This document shows positions 17,950-26,966 of a DNA stretch of 64,000 bases, piece by piece. How positions within the stretch are numbered: position 1 is the stretch's first letter; each line of letters begins with the position of its first letter. Source of the stretch: Pseudophaeobacter sp965641885 (lineage in GTDB: Bacteria > Pseudomonadota > Alphaproteobacteria > Rhodobacterales > Rhodobacteraceae); the NCBI GenBank assembly GCA_965641885.1, contig OZ282574.1, positions 310,001 through 374,000 on the forward strand, read 5' to 3'. The translations under genes were made by a program, and so were the position numbers. A model generated the notes under the pieces. That model searched no databases. It worked only from the letters and a program-made list of their open reading frames with translations, and was not told the origin of the DNA.

Positions 17950-18345
17950 TTTGGCCCTGCTTCAAAAAGGGGAGATAAAAGCCACGGTGAAAATGGATTT
18001 CATCCCCATGAAGGTGTATATTTGATCATATGTACTATCAAATATGAATGAAAATTATCTCAAAAAACAAGTCATAATTGAGATTTTGGATTTATATGTT
18101 TGGTTATGTGCGAATATTTTGTTTATTTGTACTGATATTTTACACCCCGAGACAGGAGGCATTCGCCAAGAGAGCACTGCGGCAAGAGCGGATGTGAACG
18201 GGTCGCCAAGACCCTGCGCGCGTCTTTTCTTTTTGACGCTGGGCGCAGTCAGGAGGGGAGGCTGGGTGCAAGCAGTCGGGCAGAGGGCGGCGCAGCTGTG
18301 GCGCGCTGGCGCGGTCAGGGCTGGTTGCGCTCAGATCACGAGGCC
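17950..18345. other. AT-rich upstream region of the GAF/PucR regulator
   Basis: About 400 bp with no supported gene. The left half (about 18000-18140) is markedly AT-rich against the GC-rich surroundings and carries a perfect inverted repeat. A plus-strand ORF from 18044 runs into the antisense of the next gene and changes composition half-way, so it is not credible. Confidence 0.6.
18018..18045. promoter_or_regulatory. Inverted repeat, candidate operator
   Basis: Perfect nine-base arms ATATTTGAT (18018-18026) and ATCAAATAT (18037-18045) separated by ten bases. It is about 70 bp upstream of the regulator start at 17949, in an AT-rich promoter region. The spacing suits a dimeric DNA-binding protein. 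Likely autoregulation; the binding protein is not shown by the sequence. Confidence 0.6.
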
Positions 18346-18987
18346 CTACTGGAAAAGGGCGATCCAAATCCCGGCATACATAGATATCCCGCCCAGATTG
18401 ACCCAAACGTGCCAGACGGGATAGCGGAAGGGCATGCTCTTACGGGTGTAAAACCCGGTTCCGATGACGTAGCAGCCGGCGCCGACAATGATGCACCACA
18501 GCGTTGCTACCGGGACATTTGTCAAATCTGGCAAGGCGCACATTCCCAGCGCCCCCAGCCCCAGATACGAGGCCGTTGACCAGCGAGATTTGACGGTTTC
18601 ATGGGTGATCTTGTTCCAGACAGCCAGCGCCGTCAGCCCCCAGCACAGCCAAAGCAACGTTTGGGTCCAGAGGGTGTCGGCCTGAACAAAAAACGGCGTG
18701 AAGGTGCCTGAAATGCTGGGATAGATTGCAGCGTGATCAATTCGGCGCAAAAGTTTGCGCCGGTCATGCCAGGGCGCGAAGTGGTAACAACAGGAGGCCA
18801 GATTTGAGACAAGCGCGCAGGCCACATAAAGTCCGGCAGCTAGGGCAAGCCGGACCTCCAGCTCTGCACTGGCCTTAAACACCAAAAAACCACCCGCCGT
18901 CAGGATCAGGAATAGCCCAACAGCATGCACAGCTATGTCAGCATGGCGATGGGACGGCGCGGCGCTTGGATAGGTTGGTGTGGTCAT
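18346..18987 (-). CDS. Hemolysin III/TrhA family membrane protein (PAQR superfamily)
   Basis: A 213-aa integral membrane protein with about seven hydrophobic segments. Conserved features of the family include the SxxYH-like SCCYHFAPWHDRRK, the following RIDHAAIYPSISGTFTPF, and a late histidine in YPVWHVWVNLGG. These form the zinc site of PAQR proteins. Bacterial members affect membrane energetics and fluidity; the old haemolysin label is not a demonstrated function here. ATG 18987 is the first ATG; a longer frame from TTG 19017 only reads through a 15-bp repeat. Confidence 0.85.
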   Translation of the reverse strand: MTTPTYPSAAPSHRHADIAVHAVGLFLILTAGGFLVFKASAELEVRLALAAGLYVACALVSNLASCCYHFAPWHDRRKLLRRIDHAAIYPSISGTFTPFFVQADTLWTQTLLWLCWGLTALAVWNKITHETVKSRWSTASYLGLGALGMCALPDLTNVPVATLWCIIVGAGCYVIGTGFYTRKSMPFRYPVWHVWVNLGGISMYAGIWIALFQ

Positions 18988-18988
18988 G

Positions 18989-19018
18989 GGGAACTCTGGC
19001 AAAGTGAACTCTGGCAAA
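18989..19018 (-). repeat. 15-bp tandem duplication before the hemolysin III-like start
   Basis: Two copies of a 15-mer (plus strand KGGAACTCTGGCAAA), differing at one position, directly upstream of the ATG at 18987. They occupy the expected ribosome-binding region, where no good Shine-Dalgarno is seen. Confidence 0.85.
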
Positions 19019-19094
19019 AGACGAGATGTCGATAGGGCCGATTTGGGCCAGAGTCCATGCTTCCGGTGCGTCAGCCCTGCGCAGGCCGACGGCG

Positions 19095-19928
19095 CTAGTA
19101 GCGGCCGTTGTCGGCCGGATACACGCCCAGAATCTCCACATTGGTGGTGAAATAGGCCAACTCATCCATGGCAAGTTGCACGTTTGCATCATCCGGGTGG
19201 CCTTCGATATCCGCATAAAACTGCGTTGCGGTGAATGAGCCGTCGACCATATAGCTCTCGAGTTTGGTCATGTTGATGCCATTGGTGGCAAAGCCGCCCA
19301 TGCCTTTGTAGAGCGCCGCCGGAATGTTGCGAACCTGAAAAACAAAGCTGGTGATCATGCCGTGCGCGCCCCGGCGGCTGGTGTTGGGTTCGCGTGACAT
19401 AATAAGAAAACGGGTGGTGTTGTCGCCGCGATCCTCGATCTTTTTCTCCAGAACCTCCAGCCCGTAGATCTCTGCTGCCAACTCGCTGGCCAGCGCCGCA
19501 GTATGGATGTCTCCCGCAGCGGCAACATCACGCGCCGCCCGCGCATTATCGGGGCTGACGCGGCCCAAAATGTTGTTTCTCCTAAGGAAATCACCGCATT
19601 GTGGCAGCAGTACCAGATGTGATTTGGCCTCGCGAATGTCTTCCAGTTTGGCGCCGGGCACGACGAGCAGGTTGATATGAACCCGCACAAAAGCCTCGTC
19701 GATGATGTGCAAGCCGCTATGGGGCAGCAGCCGGTGGCTGTCGGCGACCCGACCATAGGTCGAATTCTCTACGGGCAGCATGGCCTGATCGGCCTCGCCC
19801 GTGCGCACAGCCTCTATGACGTCCTCAAATGTGCCGCAGGGAAGCACTTCCATGTCGTGGCGCGCATTGCGGCACGCCTCATGACTGTAAGAGCCGAGCT
19901 CTCCCTGAATAGCAATTTTTCCGGTCAT
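19095..19928 (-). CDS. pheA: Prephenate dehydratase
   Basis: Converts prephenate to phenylpyruvate in phenylalanine synthesis; cytoplasmic. The 277-aa protein opens with the family's QGELGSYSHEA. It has the substrate-binding VENSTYGRV and the catalytic-loop region DRGDNTTRFLIM (the Thr-Arg-Phe motif). A C-terminal ACT domain (about 190-277) mediates phenylalanine feedback; its usual ESRP motif appears here as KLESYMVDG. There is no fused chorismate mutase, as is normal outside enterobacteria. Start ATG 19928 is chosen over an upstream in-frame TTG. Confidence 0.94.
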   Translation of the reverse strand: MTGKIAIQGELGSYSHEACRNARHDMEVLPCGTFEDVIEAVRTGEADQAMLPVENSTYGRVADSHRLLPHSGLHIIDEAFVRVHINLLVVPGAKLEDIREAKSHLVLLPQCGDFLRRNNILGRVSPDNARAARDVAAAGDIHTAALASELAAEIYGLEVLEKKIEDRGDNTTRFLIMSREPNTSRRGAHGMITSFVFQVRNIPAALYKGMGGFATNGINMTKLESYMVDGSFTATQFYADIEGHPDDANVQLAMDELAYFTTNVEILGVYPADNGRY

Positions 19929-20048
19929 CGGTGCGACTTTCCTGCAAAACTTCAACAAACGGGCATTTCGTCGCGTTGTCTATACCTTGCCACTGACGAG
20001 TGGAAGCCTTAGACAACGACCCAGACAGCTAAAACGGACACGCGATTC

Positions 20049-20555
20049 ATGTTTGACACGATGACCCTAACCAAAGCGACTGCCGGCCTTTGTGGCTCGT
20101 TCCTGGTGCTTCTTCTGGGCCAGTGGGCCGCGGATGTGCTCTACTCGGCAGATGCGCACGGTGAGCAATCTTATATTATTGAAGTTGAAGAGGCGGGCGG
20201 CGCCCAAGAAGAGGTCGCTGAAGTCAGCTTTGATGAGCTGATGGCCTCTGCTGACATTGGCAAAGGTGCCAAGGTCTTTAAGAAATGCGCCGCATGCCAC
20301 AAAATCGAAGACGGTGTGAACTCCACCGGTCCTTCGCTCTACGGTGTGGTTGGCCGGGCTCAGGCCGCGGCGGATGGTTTCGGCTATTCCGGTGCTTTGG
20401 CCGGACTGGGCGGCACATGGTCGGCAGAAGAGCTTGATGCCTTCCTGACCAAACCCTCGGCCTATGCCTCTGGCACCTCGATGTCGTTCAACGGTCTTAA
20501 AAAGCAAAAAGACCGCGTGAACCTCATCGCCTATCTGGACGGTCTCGACGGCTAA
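20049..20555 (+). CDS. Membrane-anchored cytochrome c (CycM/c552 type)
   Basis: A 168-aa class I cytochrome c attached to the membrane by an uncleaved N-terminal helix (about residues 8-30). A flexible acidic linker leads to the haem domain. CAACH is the covalent haem c site (His is one axial ligand) and the Met of SGTSMSFNG the other. Such proteins carry electrons from the bc1 complex to aa3-type oxidase in alphaproteobacteria. It is divergent from pheA and followed by a strong terminator. Confidence 0.9.
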   Translation: MFDTMTLTKATAGLCGSFLVLLLGQWAADVLYSADAHGEQSYIIEVEEAGGAQEEVAEVSFDELMASADIGKGAKVFKKCAACHKIEDGVNSTGPSLYGVVGRAQAAADGFGYSGALAGLGGTWSAEELDAFLTKPSAYASGTSMSFNGLKKQKDRVNLIAYLDGLDG

Positions 20556-20592
20556 TTCAGGTCTGATCCCGGGATCAGTGCAACAGATTACC

Positions 20593-20623
20593 AAAGGGCC
20601 GCGACATGTTCGCGGCCTTTTTT
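20593..20623 (+). terminator. Rho-independent terminator after cytochrome c gene
   Basis: Stem GGCCGCGA (20597-20604) with TCGCGGCC (20610-20617), a five-base loop, followed by six T (20618-20623), and preceded by AAA. It lies 38 bp after the cytochrome stop. Confidence 0.93.
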
Positions 20624-20834
20624 GCGTTTCGCGACAACTGGCGCCAGCTGTCTGATACGTGTCCCACCGCTGGTTCCGCGACGGTTTCAGGAATAGGGCG
20701 CAATCACGCCCTTTCGATCCGTTGAGAGCCGCGATGACGCATTCTCAACTTGAATGTTACCACCTGCGGCCATTAGCGTGGAGGACAGGAAAAAACCGGA
20801 CCAGAGCAAGGCCGGGTATTGGAGGTTGTGACAG

Positions 20835-22832
20835 ATGACATCCCATCAGGCAGGACAGCGACATCAGCACCGGGCGCAACACGGGGCGCCAAACGGGGCA
20901 TCATATGGCCATGCGCGCACACACGCGCGGGTCGTCTTGCCGCGCGACCGCCAGGGCGCGAGCCAGGCTCTTTTGTTGCAGGTTTTGGGCGTTGTTCTGA
21001 GTCTTTTTCTGGCCTTGATGCTTGCGCTGCCGCTGCGCGCCGAGAGCACCCTGATCAAAAGCCACGGCTTTGCCGAATTTGGCGATCTAAAATACCCAAA
21101 AGATTTTGCTCATTTCGACTATGTGAACCCGGTGGCCCCCAAAGGCGGCGAGCTGTCGATCTCGGCCGTTGGCACCTTTGACAGCATGAATCCCTATGCG
21201 CGCACCGGGCGGGCGGGGGCGCTGTCCTCTGAGCAATTTGAGAGCATGCTGGTGGAGTCCTACGATGAGCCAGGATCCTTTTACGGGCTGCTTGCCGAAA
21301 GTCTGGAATACCCGGAAACTCAGGACTGGGTGATCTTTAATTTGCGCCCGGAGGCGCGTTTTTCAGATGGCAGCCCGGTCACAGCCGAAGATCTGGTGTT
21401 TTCCCATAACCTGCTGTTGGATCAGGGGCTGAAATCCTATGGCGATGCCGTGCGCAAACGCATCCCCAAGGCCGAAGTGCTGGGGCCGCATCAGGCCAAG
21501 TTCTATTTTGCCGAGGGCATTTCGCGGCGCTCGCTGATCACGCAAATTGGCGGCGTCCCGGTTTTTTCCAAAGCCTGGTTCGACGCTGACCCCGAAAACC
21601 GCCGTCTGGACACGCCGCGGCTGGACCCCGGGGTTGGCTCTGGGCCCTATGTTCTCGAAACCGTCGATATCAATCAGCGCGTCGCCTATCGCCGCAACCC
21701 GGACTATTGGGGGCGCGATCTGAATGTCAGTGTCGGGCGTCACAACTACGATATGATCCGGATCGAATACTTTGGCGATTCCATCGCGGCGATGGAGGGC
21801 TTCAAGGCTGGCGTCTATACCTTGCGCAGCGAAAATAACTCAAAAAACTGGGCCACGGCCTATGGGTTCGACGCGGTTCAGCGCGGCGATGTGGTTCAGG
21901 CGGCGATCCCGGATGGCAACCTGTCCTCGCCTGCTGGCTTTATCATGAACCTTTTGCGGCCCAAATTTCAGGATCCGCGCGTGCGCGAAGCGGTGCAGCT
22001 TGGCTTCAATTTTGAATGGACCAATGACAGCCTGCAATATGGCCTGTTTCAACAGCGCCATGCCTTTTGGCAAGACACCGATCTTGAGGCCAAGGGGCTG
22101 CCGCAGGGGCGTGAGCTTGAGGTCCTGACGGCACTGGGCGATCTGATTGATCCGGCCATACTGACCTCTGAGCCTGTGATGGCCCATAGCTCCAAACCCA
22201 AGCGACCTAATGATCGCAAGAATCTGCGCCGGGCGATGTCGCTGCTGGATGAAGCCGGCTGGATGGTTGGCGATGATGGGCTGCGGCGCAATGCGGCAGG
22301 TGAGGTGCTGAGCCTCGAATTTCTGATCGACAACCCCACCACGGCGCGGGTTGTGCAGCCCTATATCAGCAATCTGCAAACCATGGGCATTGATGCGGTT
22401 CTGAATCGGGTCGACAATGCGCAGTTTTCGGCGCGACGCCGTGAAAAGGATTTTGATATGGTCTTTTCCGGCTACCCGCTGAATCTGGAGCCTTCGACGG
22501 GATTGCTGCAGATGTTTGGCTCTGAGGCGCATCAGTTTTCGGTCTTCAATCCGGCCGGGCTTGCCGATCCTGCGATGGATGTTCTGATCGACAATATCGT
22601 CAATGCGACCACCAAAGAAGAGCTTTACGCCAATACCCGCGCCCTGGATCGGTTGCTGCGGGCAAAACGGTTTATGGTGCCGGTCTGGTATCTCGATGTC
22701 AGCTGGGTCGCCTATTGGGATATGTACCGCTACCCAGAAAAGCTGCCGCCTTTTGATAATGGCCTGCTGGACCTGTGGTGGATTGATGCGGATCGCGAGG
22801 CTGACTTAAAGGCCTCGGGCGCGTTGCGGTAG
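20835..22832 (+). CDS. yejA: Peptide-type ABC transporter substrate-binding protein (YejA-like)
   Basis: Periplasmic binding protein of family 5 (SBP_bac_5), 665 aa, for oligopeptide uptake. In E. coli the Yej system takes up microcin C. Landmarks include HGFAEFGDLKYP, VGSGPYVLE, RNPDYWGRD and FNFEWTNDSLQYGLF, typical of YejA. The start is unusual: about 40 polar, His/Gln-rich residues precede the hydrophobic core (about 45-65), and cleavage is likely after PLRA. A start further downstream is not obvious, and a GGAGG lies 11 bp before ATG 20835. It heads a four-gene operon. Confidence 0.9.
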   Translation: MTSHQAGQRHQHRAQHGAPNGASYGHARTHARVVLPRDRQGASQALLLQVLGVVLSLFLALMLALPLRAESTLIKSHGFAEFGDLKYPKDFAHFDYVNPVAPKGGELSISAVGTFDSMNPYARTGRAGALSSEQFESMLVESYDEPGSFYGLLAESLEYPETQDWVIFNLRPEARFSDGSPVTAEDLVFSHNLLLDQGLKSYGDAVRKRIPKAEVLGPHQAKFYFAEGISRRSLITQIGGVPVFSKAWFDADPENRRLDTPRLDPGVGSGPYVLETVDINQRVAYRRNPDYWGRDLNVSVGRHNYDMIRIEYFGDSIAAMEGFKAGVYTLRSENNSKNWATAYGFDAVQRGDVVQAAIPDGNLSSPAGFIMNLLRPKFQDPRVREAVQLGFNFEWTNDSLQYGLFQQRHAFWQDTDLEAKGLPQGRELEVLTALGDLIDPAILTSEPVMAHSSKPKRPNDRKNLRRAMSLLDEAGWMVGDDGLRRNAAGEVLSLEFLIDNPTTARVVQPYISNLQTMGIDAVLNRVDNAQFSARRREKDFDMVFSGYPLNLEPSTGLLQMFGSEAHQFSVFNPAGLADPAMDVLIDNIVNATTKEELYANTRALDRLLRAKRFMVPVWYLDVSWVAYWDMYRYPEKLPPFDNGLLDLWWIDADREADLKASGALR

Positions 22833-22841
22833 AGACGTATC

Positions 22842-23930
22842 ATGGCAGCCTATATCCTTCGACGCCTTATGCTGGTGATTCCAACTCTGTTCGGCATCAT
22901 GGTGGTGAATTTCGCGCTGGTGCAATTTGTTCCCGGTGGCCCGGTTGAACAGGTGATTGCGCAGCTGCAGGGCAGCGGTGATGTGTTTGAGGGCTTTGCC
23001 GGTGGCGGCGGTGATACCGGCGGTGCCAGCGCCATCGAGGCCAATGACAGCTATGCGGGTCGTCAGGGCCTGCCGCCAGAGCTGATCGAAGAGTTGAAAG
23101 AGCAATTCGGCCTCGACAGGCCGCCGCTTGAGCGGTTCGGGCTGATGCTGTGGAACTATCTGCACTTTGATTTTGGCGAGAGCTATTTTCGCAAGATCGA
23201 CGTAACCGAGCTGGTGCTTGAAAAGATGCCGGTCTCGATCTCGCTGGGGCTGTGGTCGACCCTGATCGCCTATATCATCTCGATTCCGCTGGGCATTCGC
23301 AAGGCGCTGCGCGATGGCACGCGCTTTGACACCTGGACCAGCGGTGTGATCATCGCCGCCTACGCCATCCCCGGCTTCCTGTTTGCCATTATGCTTTTGG
23401 TGCTGTTTGCGGGCGGGTCCTATTGGCAGCTGTTTCCGCTGCGGGGCCTCACCTCGGATAACTTTGAAAGCCTCAGCCTGTTTGGCAAAGCGGCGGACTA
23501 TGCCTGGCACATCGCGCTGCCGGTGATTGCCTCGACCATTGGTGCCTTTGCAACGCTGACGCTGCTGACCAAGAACTCGTTTCTGGATGAGATCAAAAAG
23601 CAATATGTCATCACGGCGCGGGCCAAGGGGCTTGGCGAACGTCAGGTGCTTTATGGCCATGTGTTCCGCAATGCCATGCTGATCGTGATTGCCGGCTTTC
23701 CGGCCGTGTTCATTGGCGTGTTCTTCTCTGGCAGCCTGATCATCGAGACGATCTTTTCGCTGGATGGCCTGGGGCGTCTGGGTTTTGAGGCCGCCGTGGC
23801 GCGGGACTATCCGGTGATCTTTGGCACCCTGTTCATCTTTGGCCTGATGAGCCTGGTGGTCGGGATCGTGTCAGACATCATGTATGTGCTGGTCGATCCG
23901 CGCATCGACTTTGACAAGCGGGAGGGCTGA
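22842..23930 (+). CDS. yejB: Peptide-type ABC transporter permease (YejB-like)
   Basis: Inner-membrane permease, 362 aa, of the DppB/OppB type. A first helix with RRLMLVIPTLFGIM is followed by a periplasmic loop, which includes the ELKEQFGLDRPPLERF segment usual in YejB, and then by the permease core. The EAA-like loop TARAKGLGERQVLYGHVFRNA contacts the ATPase. It is longer than generic DppB, as expected for YejB. It starts 9 bp after yejA. Confidence 0.93.
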   Translation: MAAYILRRLMLVIPTLFGIMVVNFALVQFVPGGPVEQVIAQLQGSGDVFEGFAGGGGDTGGASAIEANDSYAGRQGLPPELIEELKEQFGLDRPPLERFGLMLWNYLHFDFGESYFRKIDVTELVLEKMPVSISLGLWSTLIAYIISIPLGIRKALRDGTRFDTWTSGVIIAAYAIPGFLFAIMLLVLFAGGSYWQLFPLRGLTSDNFESLSLFGKAADYAWHIALPVIASTIGAFATLTLLTKNSFLDEIKKQYVITARAKGLGERQVLYGHVFRNAMLIVIAGFPAVFIGVFFSGSLIIETIFSLDGLGRLGFEAAVARDYPVIFGTLFIFGLMSLVVGIVSDIMYVLVDPRIDFDKREG

Positions 23931-23933
23931 GAC

Positions 23934-25040
23934 ATGGCACTATCTCCACTCAATCAGCGCCGCTGGAATACCTTTCGCCGCAACAAACGTGCCTATTGGT
24001 CCATGTGGATCTTTGCAGTGCTGTTTGGCCTGTCGCTGTTTGCCGAGTTTCTGGCCAATGACAAACCCATCCTGGTGAGCTATCGCGGCGAGATCTACGC
24101 GCCGATTTTTAAGTTCTACCCGGAAACCGTCTTTGGCGGCGATTTCAAGACCGAGGCGATCTACCGCGACCCGGAGGTGGAGTGCCTGATCCGCTCTGGC
24201 GGCATTGAAGACTGCTTTGACGAGCCGGAAGACATTCTGGCGCAGATCAAGGCGGGCAGCTACGCGGATGAGGCCTTCTACAAGGGCTGGAGCCTGTGGC
24301 CGCTGATCCCCTATTCGTTCAACACCACGGTGGATCGCCCCGGCGCGGCACCCCTGCCGCCCAATAGGCAAAACCTGCTTGGTACCGATGACACCAAACG
24401 CGATGTGCTGGCGCGGGTCATTCATGGCTTTCGCCTGTCGATCCTCTTTACCCTTATTGTGACCGGTGCGGCGACGGTGCTGGGCATTCTGGCCGGGGCC
24501 GTGCAGGGCTATTTTGGTGGCTGGATTGATCTGGTGTTTCAGCGTTTTATCGAGGTCTGGAGCTCAACCCCGACGCTCTATGTCATCATCATCATGTTTG
24601 CCATTCTGGGCCGCAGTTTCTGGCTCCTGGTCGGCCTGATGATCCTGTTTGGCTGGACCTCCCTGGTGGGGGTGGTGCGCGCCGAATTTCTGCGCGCCCG
24701 CAATCTGGAATATGTTCGCGCCGCCAAGGCGCTGGGGGTGGGCAATATGACCATCATGCTGCGCCATATGCTGCCCAATGCCATGGTGGCGACGCTGACC
24801 ATGCTGCCCTTTATTGTCACCGGCACCATCAGCGCGCTGGCCGGACTGGATTTCCTTGGCTTTGGCCTGCCCTCCTCGGCGCCCTCCCTGGGTGAGCTGA
24901 CGCTGCAGGCGAAACAAAACCTCGAAGCCCCCTGGTTGGCTTTCACCGCCTTTTTCACCTTTGCCCTGATGCTGTCGCTGCTGATCTTTATCTTTGAAGG
25001 TATCCGCGACGCGTTTGACCCAAGAAAGACCTTTTCATGA
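23934..25040 (+). CDS. yejE: Peptide-type ABC transporter permease (YejE-like)
   Basis: Partner permease of the DppC type, 368 aa. The opening SPLNQRRWNTFRRNKRAYWSM and the long loop after the first helix (FPETVFGGDFKTEA-like, here KFYPETVFGGDFKTEAIY) are YejE features. The EAA loop is VRAAKALGVGNMTIMLRHMLPNA. It begins 3 bp after yejB and its end overlaps the start of yejF by 4 bp, so the genes are translationally coupled. Confidence 0.93.
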   Translation: MALSPLNQRRWNTFRRNKRAYWSMWIFAVLFGLSLFAEFLANDKPILVSYRGEIYAPIFKFYPETVFGGDFKTEAIYRDPEVECLIRSGGIEDCFDEPEDILAQIKAGSYADEAFYKGWSLWPLIPYSFNTTVDRPGAAPLPPNRQNLLGTDDTKRDVLARVIHGFRLSILFTLIVTGAATVLGILAGAVQGYFGGWIDLVFQRFIEVWSSTPTLYVIIIMFAILGRSFWLLVGLMILFGWTSLVGVVRAEFLRARNLEYVRAAKALGVGNMTIMLRHMLPNAMVATLTMLPFIVTGTISALAGLDFLGFGLPSSAPSLGELTLQAKQNLEAPWLAFTAFFTFALMLSLLIFIFEGIRDAFDPRKTFS

Positions 25041-26617
25041 GCGCCGTACTTGAGGTCCGCAATCTGTCTGTTTCCTTCCGACAGGATGGCAAGATCACCC
25101 AGGCTGTCAAAGGCGTGTCCTTCTCTGTGGGGCGCGGCGAAACCGTGGCGTTGGTGGGCGAGTCCGGCTCGGGGAAATCCGTTTCGGCCCTGTCAACCGT
25201 CTCGCTGCTGGGCGACAGCGCCATCGTCGAGGGCTCTGTCACCTATGACGGGGTTGAGATGGTCGGCGCCGATGAAAAGCACCTGATGCAGGTGCGCGGC
25301 AATGACATCAGCTTTATCTTTCAGGAGCCGATGACCTCGCTCAACCCGCTGCATACTATTGAGAAACAGCTGGCGGAATCGCTGGCGCTGCATCAGGGAC
25401 TGGTGGGCGCTACGGCGCGGGCGCGGATCCTTGAGCTGATGCAAAAGGTCGGCATTCGCGATGCCGAAAGCCGTCTTGGCGCCTATCCGCACGAGCTCTC
25501 TGGTGGCCAACGCCAGCGGGTGATGATCGCCATGGCACTGGCCAACAAGCCCGAGGTGCTGATCGCGGATGAGCCGACGACCGCGCTGGATGTGACCATT
25601 CAGGCGCAGATCCTGGACCTGCTGGCCGAGCTGAAAAAGAGCGAGGGCATGGGGCTGTTGTTTATCACCCATGACCTGAACGTGGTGCGCCGCATTGCCG
25701 ACCGGGTCTGCGTGATGAAGGGCGGCGAGATTGTTGAGGAAGGCCCGGCGGCGGCGGTTTTTGACAACCCGCAGCACCCCTACACGCAAAAGCTTTTGGC
25801 GGCGGAACCCTCTGGGCAGCCCGAACCGGTCTCGCCAGACGCGGCCGAGATGATCCGCACCCAGGATCTGAAAGTCTGGTTTCCGATCCAGAAAGGCCTG
25901 CTGAAACGCACCGTGGGCTATGTGAAGGCGGTGAACCCCACCTCGATCTCGGTGCGGGCCGGGGAAACGCTGGGTATTGTGGGCGAGTCGGGATCGGGCA
26001 AAACCACCATGGCGCTGGCGATCATGCGGCTGATTGCCTCTGAGGGCGAAGTGCGCTTTTGCGGTGATGATCTGCGACAATGGTCTACCAAGGAGCTGCG
26101 CAGCCTGCGCAAGGATATGCAGATCGTGTTTCAGGACCCCTTTGGCTCGCTCAGTCCGCGCATGACCTGCGCCCAGATTATTGCCGAGGGGCTGGCCATC
26201 CACAAGGTGGACCAGCACCGCGCCCCGCGTGAGCTGGTGGCCGAGGTGATGCAGGAGGTCGGGCTAGATCCCGCCACCATGGACCGCTATCCGCATGAGT
26301 TTTCCGGCGGGCAACGCCAGAGGATCGCCATCGCCCGCGCCATGGTGCTGCGACCCAAACTGGTGGTTCTGGACGAGCCGACTTCAGCGCTGGATATGAC
26401 GGTGCAGGTGCAGATTGTGGAGCTGCTGCGCGATCTGCAAAAACGCTATGGGCTGGCCTATCTGTTTATTTCGCATGACCTCAACGTGGTGCGTGCCATG
26501 TCGCATCAGGTGGTGGTGATGAAACAGGGAGATATCGTTGAGGCAGGCGCCTCGGAGGAGCTGTTTGAGCATCCCAAAGAAGACTATACGCGCCAGCTGC
26601 TGGCAGCGGCCCGTTAG
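25037..26617 (+). CDS. yejF: Peptide-type ABC transporter ATP-binding protein (YejF-like, duplicated)
   Basis: A 526-aa ATPase with two complete nucleotide-binding domains, a DppD-like half and a DppF-like half. Walker A is GESGSGKS in the first and GESGSGKT in the second; signatures are LSGGQRQRV and FSGGQRQRI; Walker B is VLIADEPT and LVVLDEPT. The oligopeptide-type C-terminal extension of the first half (HPYTQKLLAAEPSG) is present. Last gene of yejABEF. No rho-independent terminator is evident downstream; repeats fill the gap instead. Confidence 0.94.
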   Translation: MSAVLEVRNLSVSFRQDGKITQAVKGVSFSVGRGETVALVGESGSGKSVSALSTVSLLGDSAIVEGSVTYDGVEMVGADEKHLMQVRGNDISFIFQEPMTSLNPLHTIEKQLAESLALHQGLVGATARARILELMQKVGIRDAESRLGAYPHELSGGQRQRVMIAMALANKPEVLIADEPTTALDVTIQAQILDLLAELKKSEGMGLLFITHDLNVVRRIADRVCVMKGGEIVEEGPAAAVFDNPQHPYTQKLLAAEPSGQPEPVSPDAAEMIRTQDLKVWFPIQKGLLKRTVGYVKAVNPTSISVRAGETLGIVGESGSGKTTMALAIMRLIASEGEVRFCGDDLRQWSTKELRSLRKDMQIVFQDPFGSLSPRMTCAQIIAEGLAIHKVDQHRAPRELVAEVMQEVGLDPATMDRYPHEFSGGQRQRIAIARAMVLRPKLVVLDEPTSALDMTVQVQIVELLRDLQKRYGLAYLFISHDLNVVRAMSHQVVVMKQGDIVEAGASEELFEHPKEDYTRQLLAAAR

Positions 26618-26670
26618 GACATAAAATACCGGTACCTGATGTCAGGGGCATCCTTGGGCTGGGCTGTTTG

Positions 26671-26726
26671 TACAGTAGGGTTTGCACAGTAGGGTTTGAA
26701 CAGTAAGGTCTACTCACTACGGTTTG
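26671..26726. repeat. 14-bp tandem repeat, four copies
   Basis: Copies at 26671, 26685, 26699 and 26713. The first two are TACAGTAGGGTTTG and CACAGTAGGGTTTG; the third and fourth are more diverged. It begins 53 bp after the yejF stop and leads directly into the G-run element. Confidence 0.85.
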
Positions 26727-26732
26727 CGCAGA

Positions 26733-26817
26733 GGGGGGGGCTCCCGCCTGTTTTGCAATTTGCCCAGGGGCAAAATGGCACACAGTTGGGCCCAGCGCCG
26801 CTGACGCGGCGCGGTGG
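26733..26817 (+). repeat. Dispersed extragenic G-run/hairpin element, copy 1
   Basis: Eight G followed by CTCCCGC (26733-26747), a 38-base spacer holding a small TTTGCCC/GGGCAAA hairpin, then TTGGGCCCA and a GC stem GCGCCGC/GCGGCGC (26795-26812). The same order of parts occurs at 42494-42638 (mainly on the minus strand) and at 60326-60404, with unrelated spacer sequence. It resembles REP-type elements; no transposase is associated within the window. Confidence 0.75.
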
Positions 26818-26860
26818 CCGCCAAAAATCGCACTCCCTAAACTGCGGGCCGCCTGCAGGC

Positions 26861-26966
26861 CTGGCAACATAGGCATGAGCTGGCGACTAACTGGCAACAC
26901 AGGCATCAACTGGCAACACAGGCATCAACTGGCAACACTGGCATCAACTGGCGACATAGGCATCAA
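26861..26966 (-). repeat. 19-bp tandem array running through the hemN stop codon
   Basis: Five 19-bp copies plus one 11-bp partial copy (26861, partial 26880, 26891, 26910, 26929, 26948). The copy at 26948-26966 encodes the last residues of HemN (DAYVA), and the next contains its TGA. Further copies therefore extend the 3' end of the gene as non-coding repeats. On the minus strand the unit is TTGATGCCTGTGTTGCCAG. Confidence 0.93.

Larger units (their letters stand above)
26618..26943. other. Repeat-filled gap between yejF and hemN
   Basis: About 325 bp between convergent genes with no supported coding. It consists almost wholly of three repeat types placed side by side: a 14-bp tandem repeat, one copy of the dispersed G-run/hairpin element, and a 19-bp tandem array that runs into the end of hemN. 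Confidence 0.8.

Noticed and set aside
18044..18424. 126-codon plus-strand ORF after the AT-rich region
   Set aside because: It crosses into the antisense of the hemolysin III-like gene and its composition changes sharply half-way.
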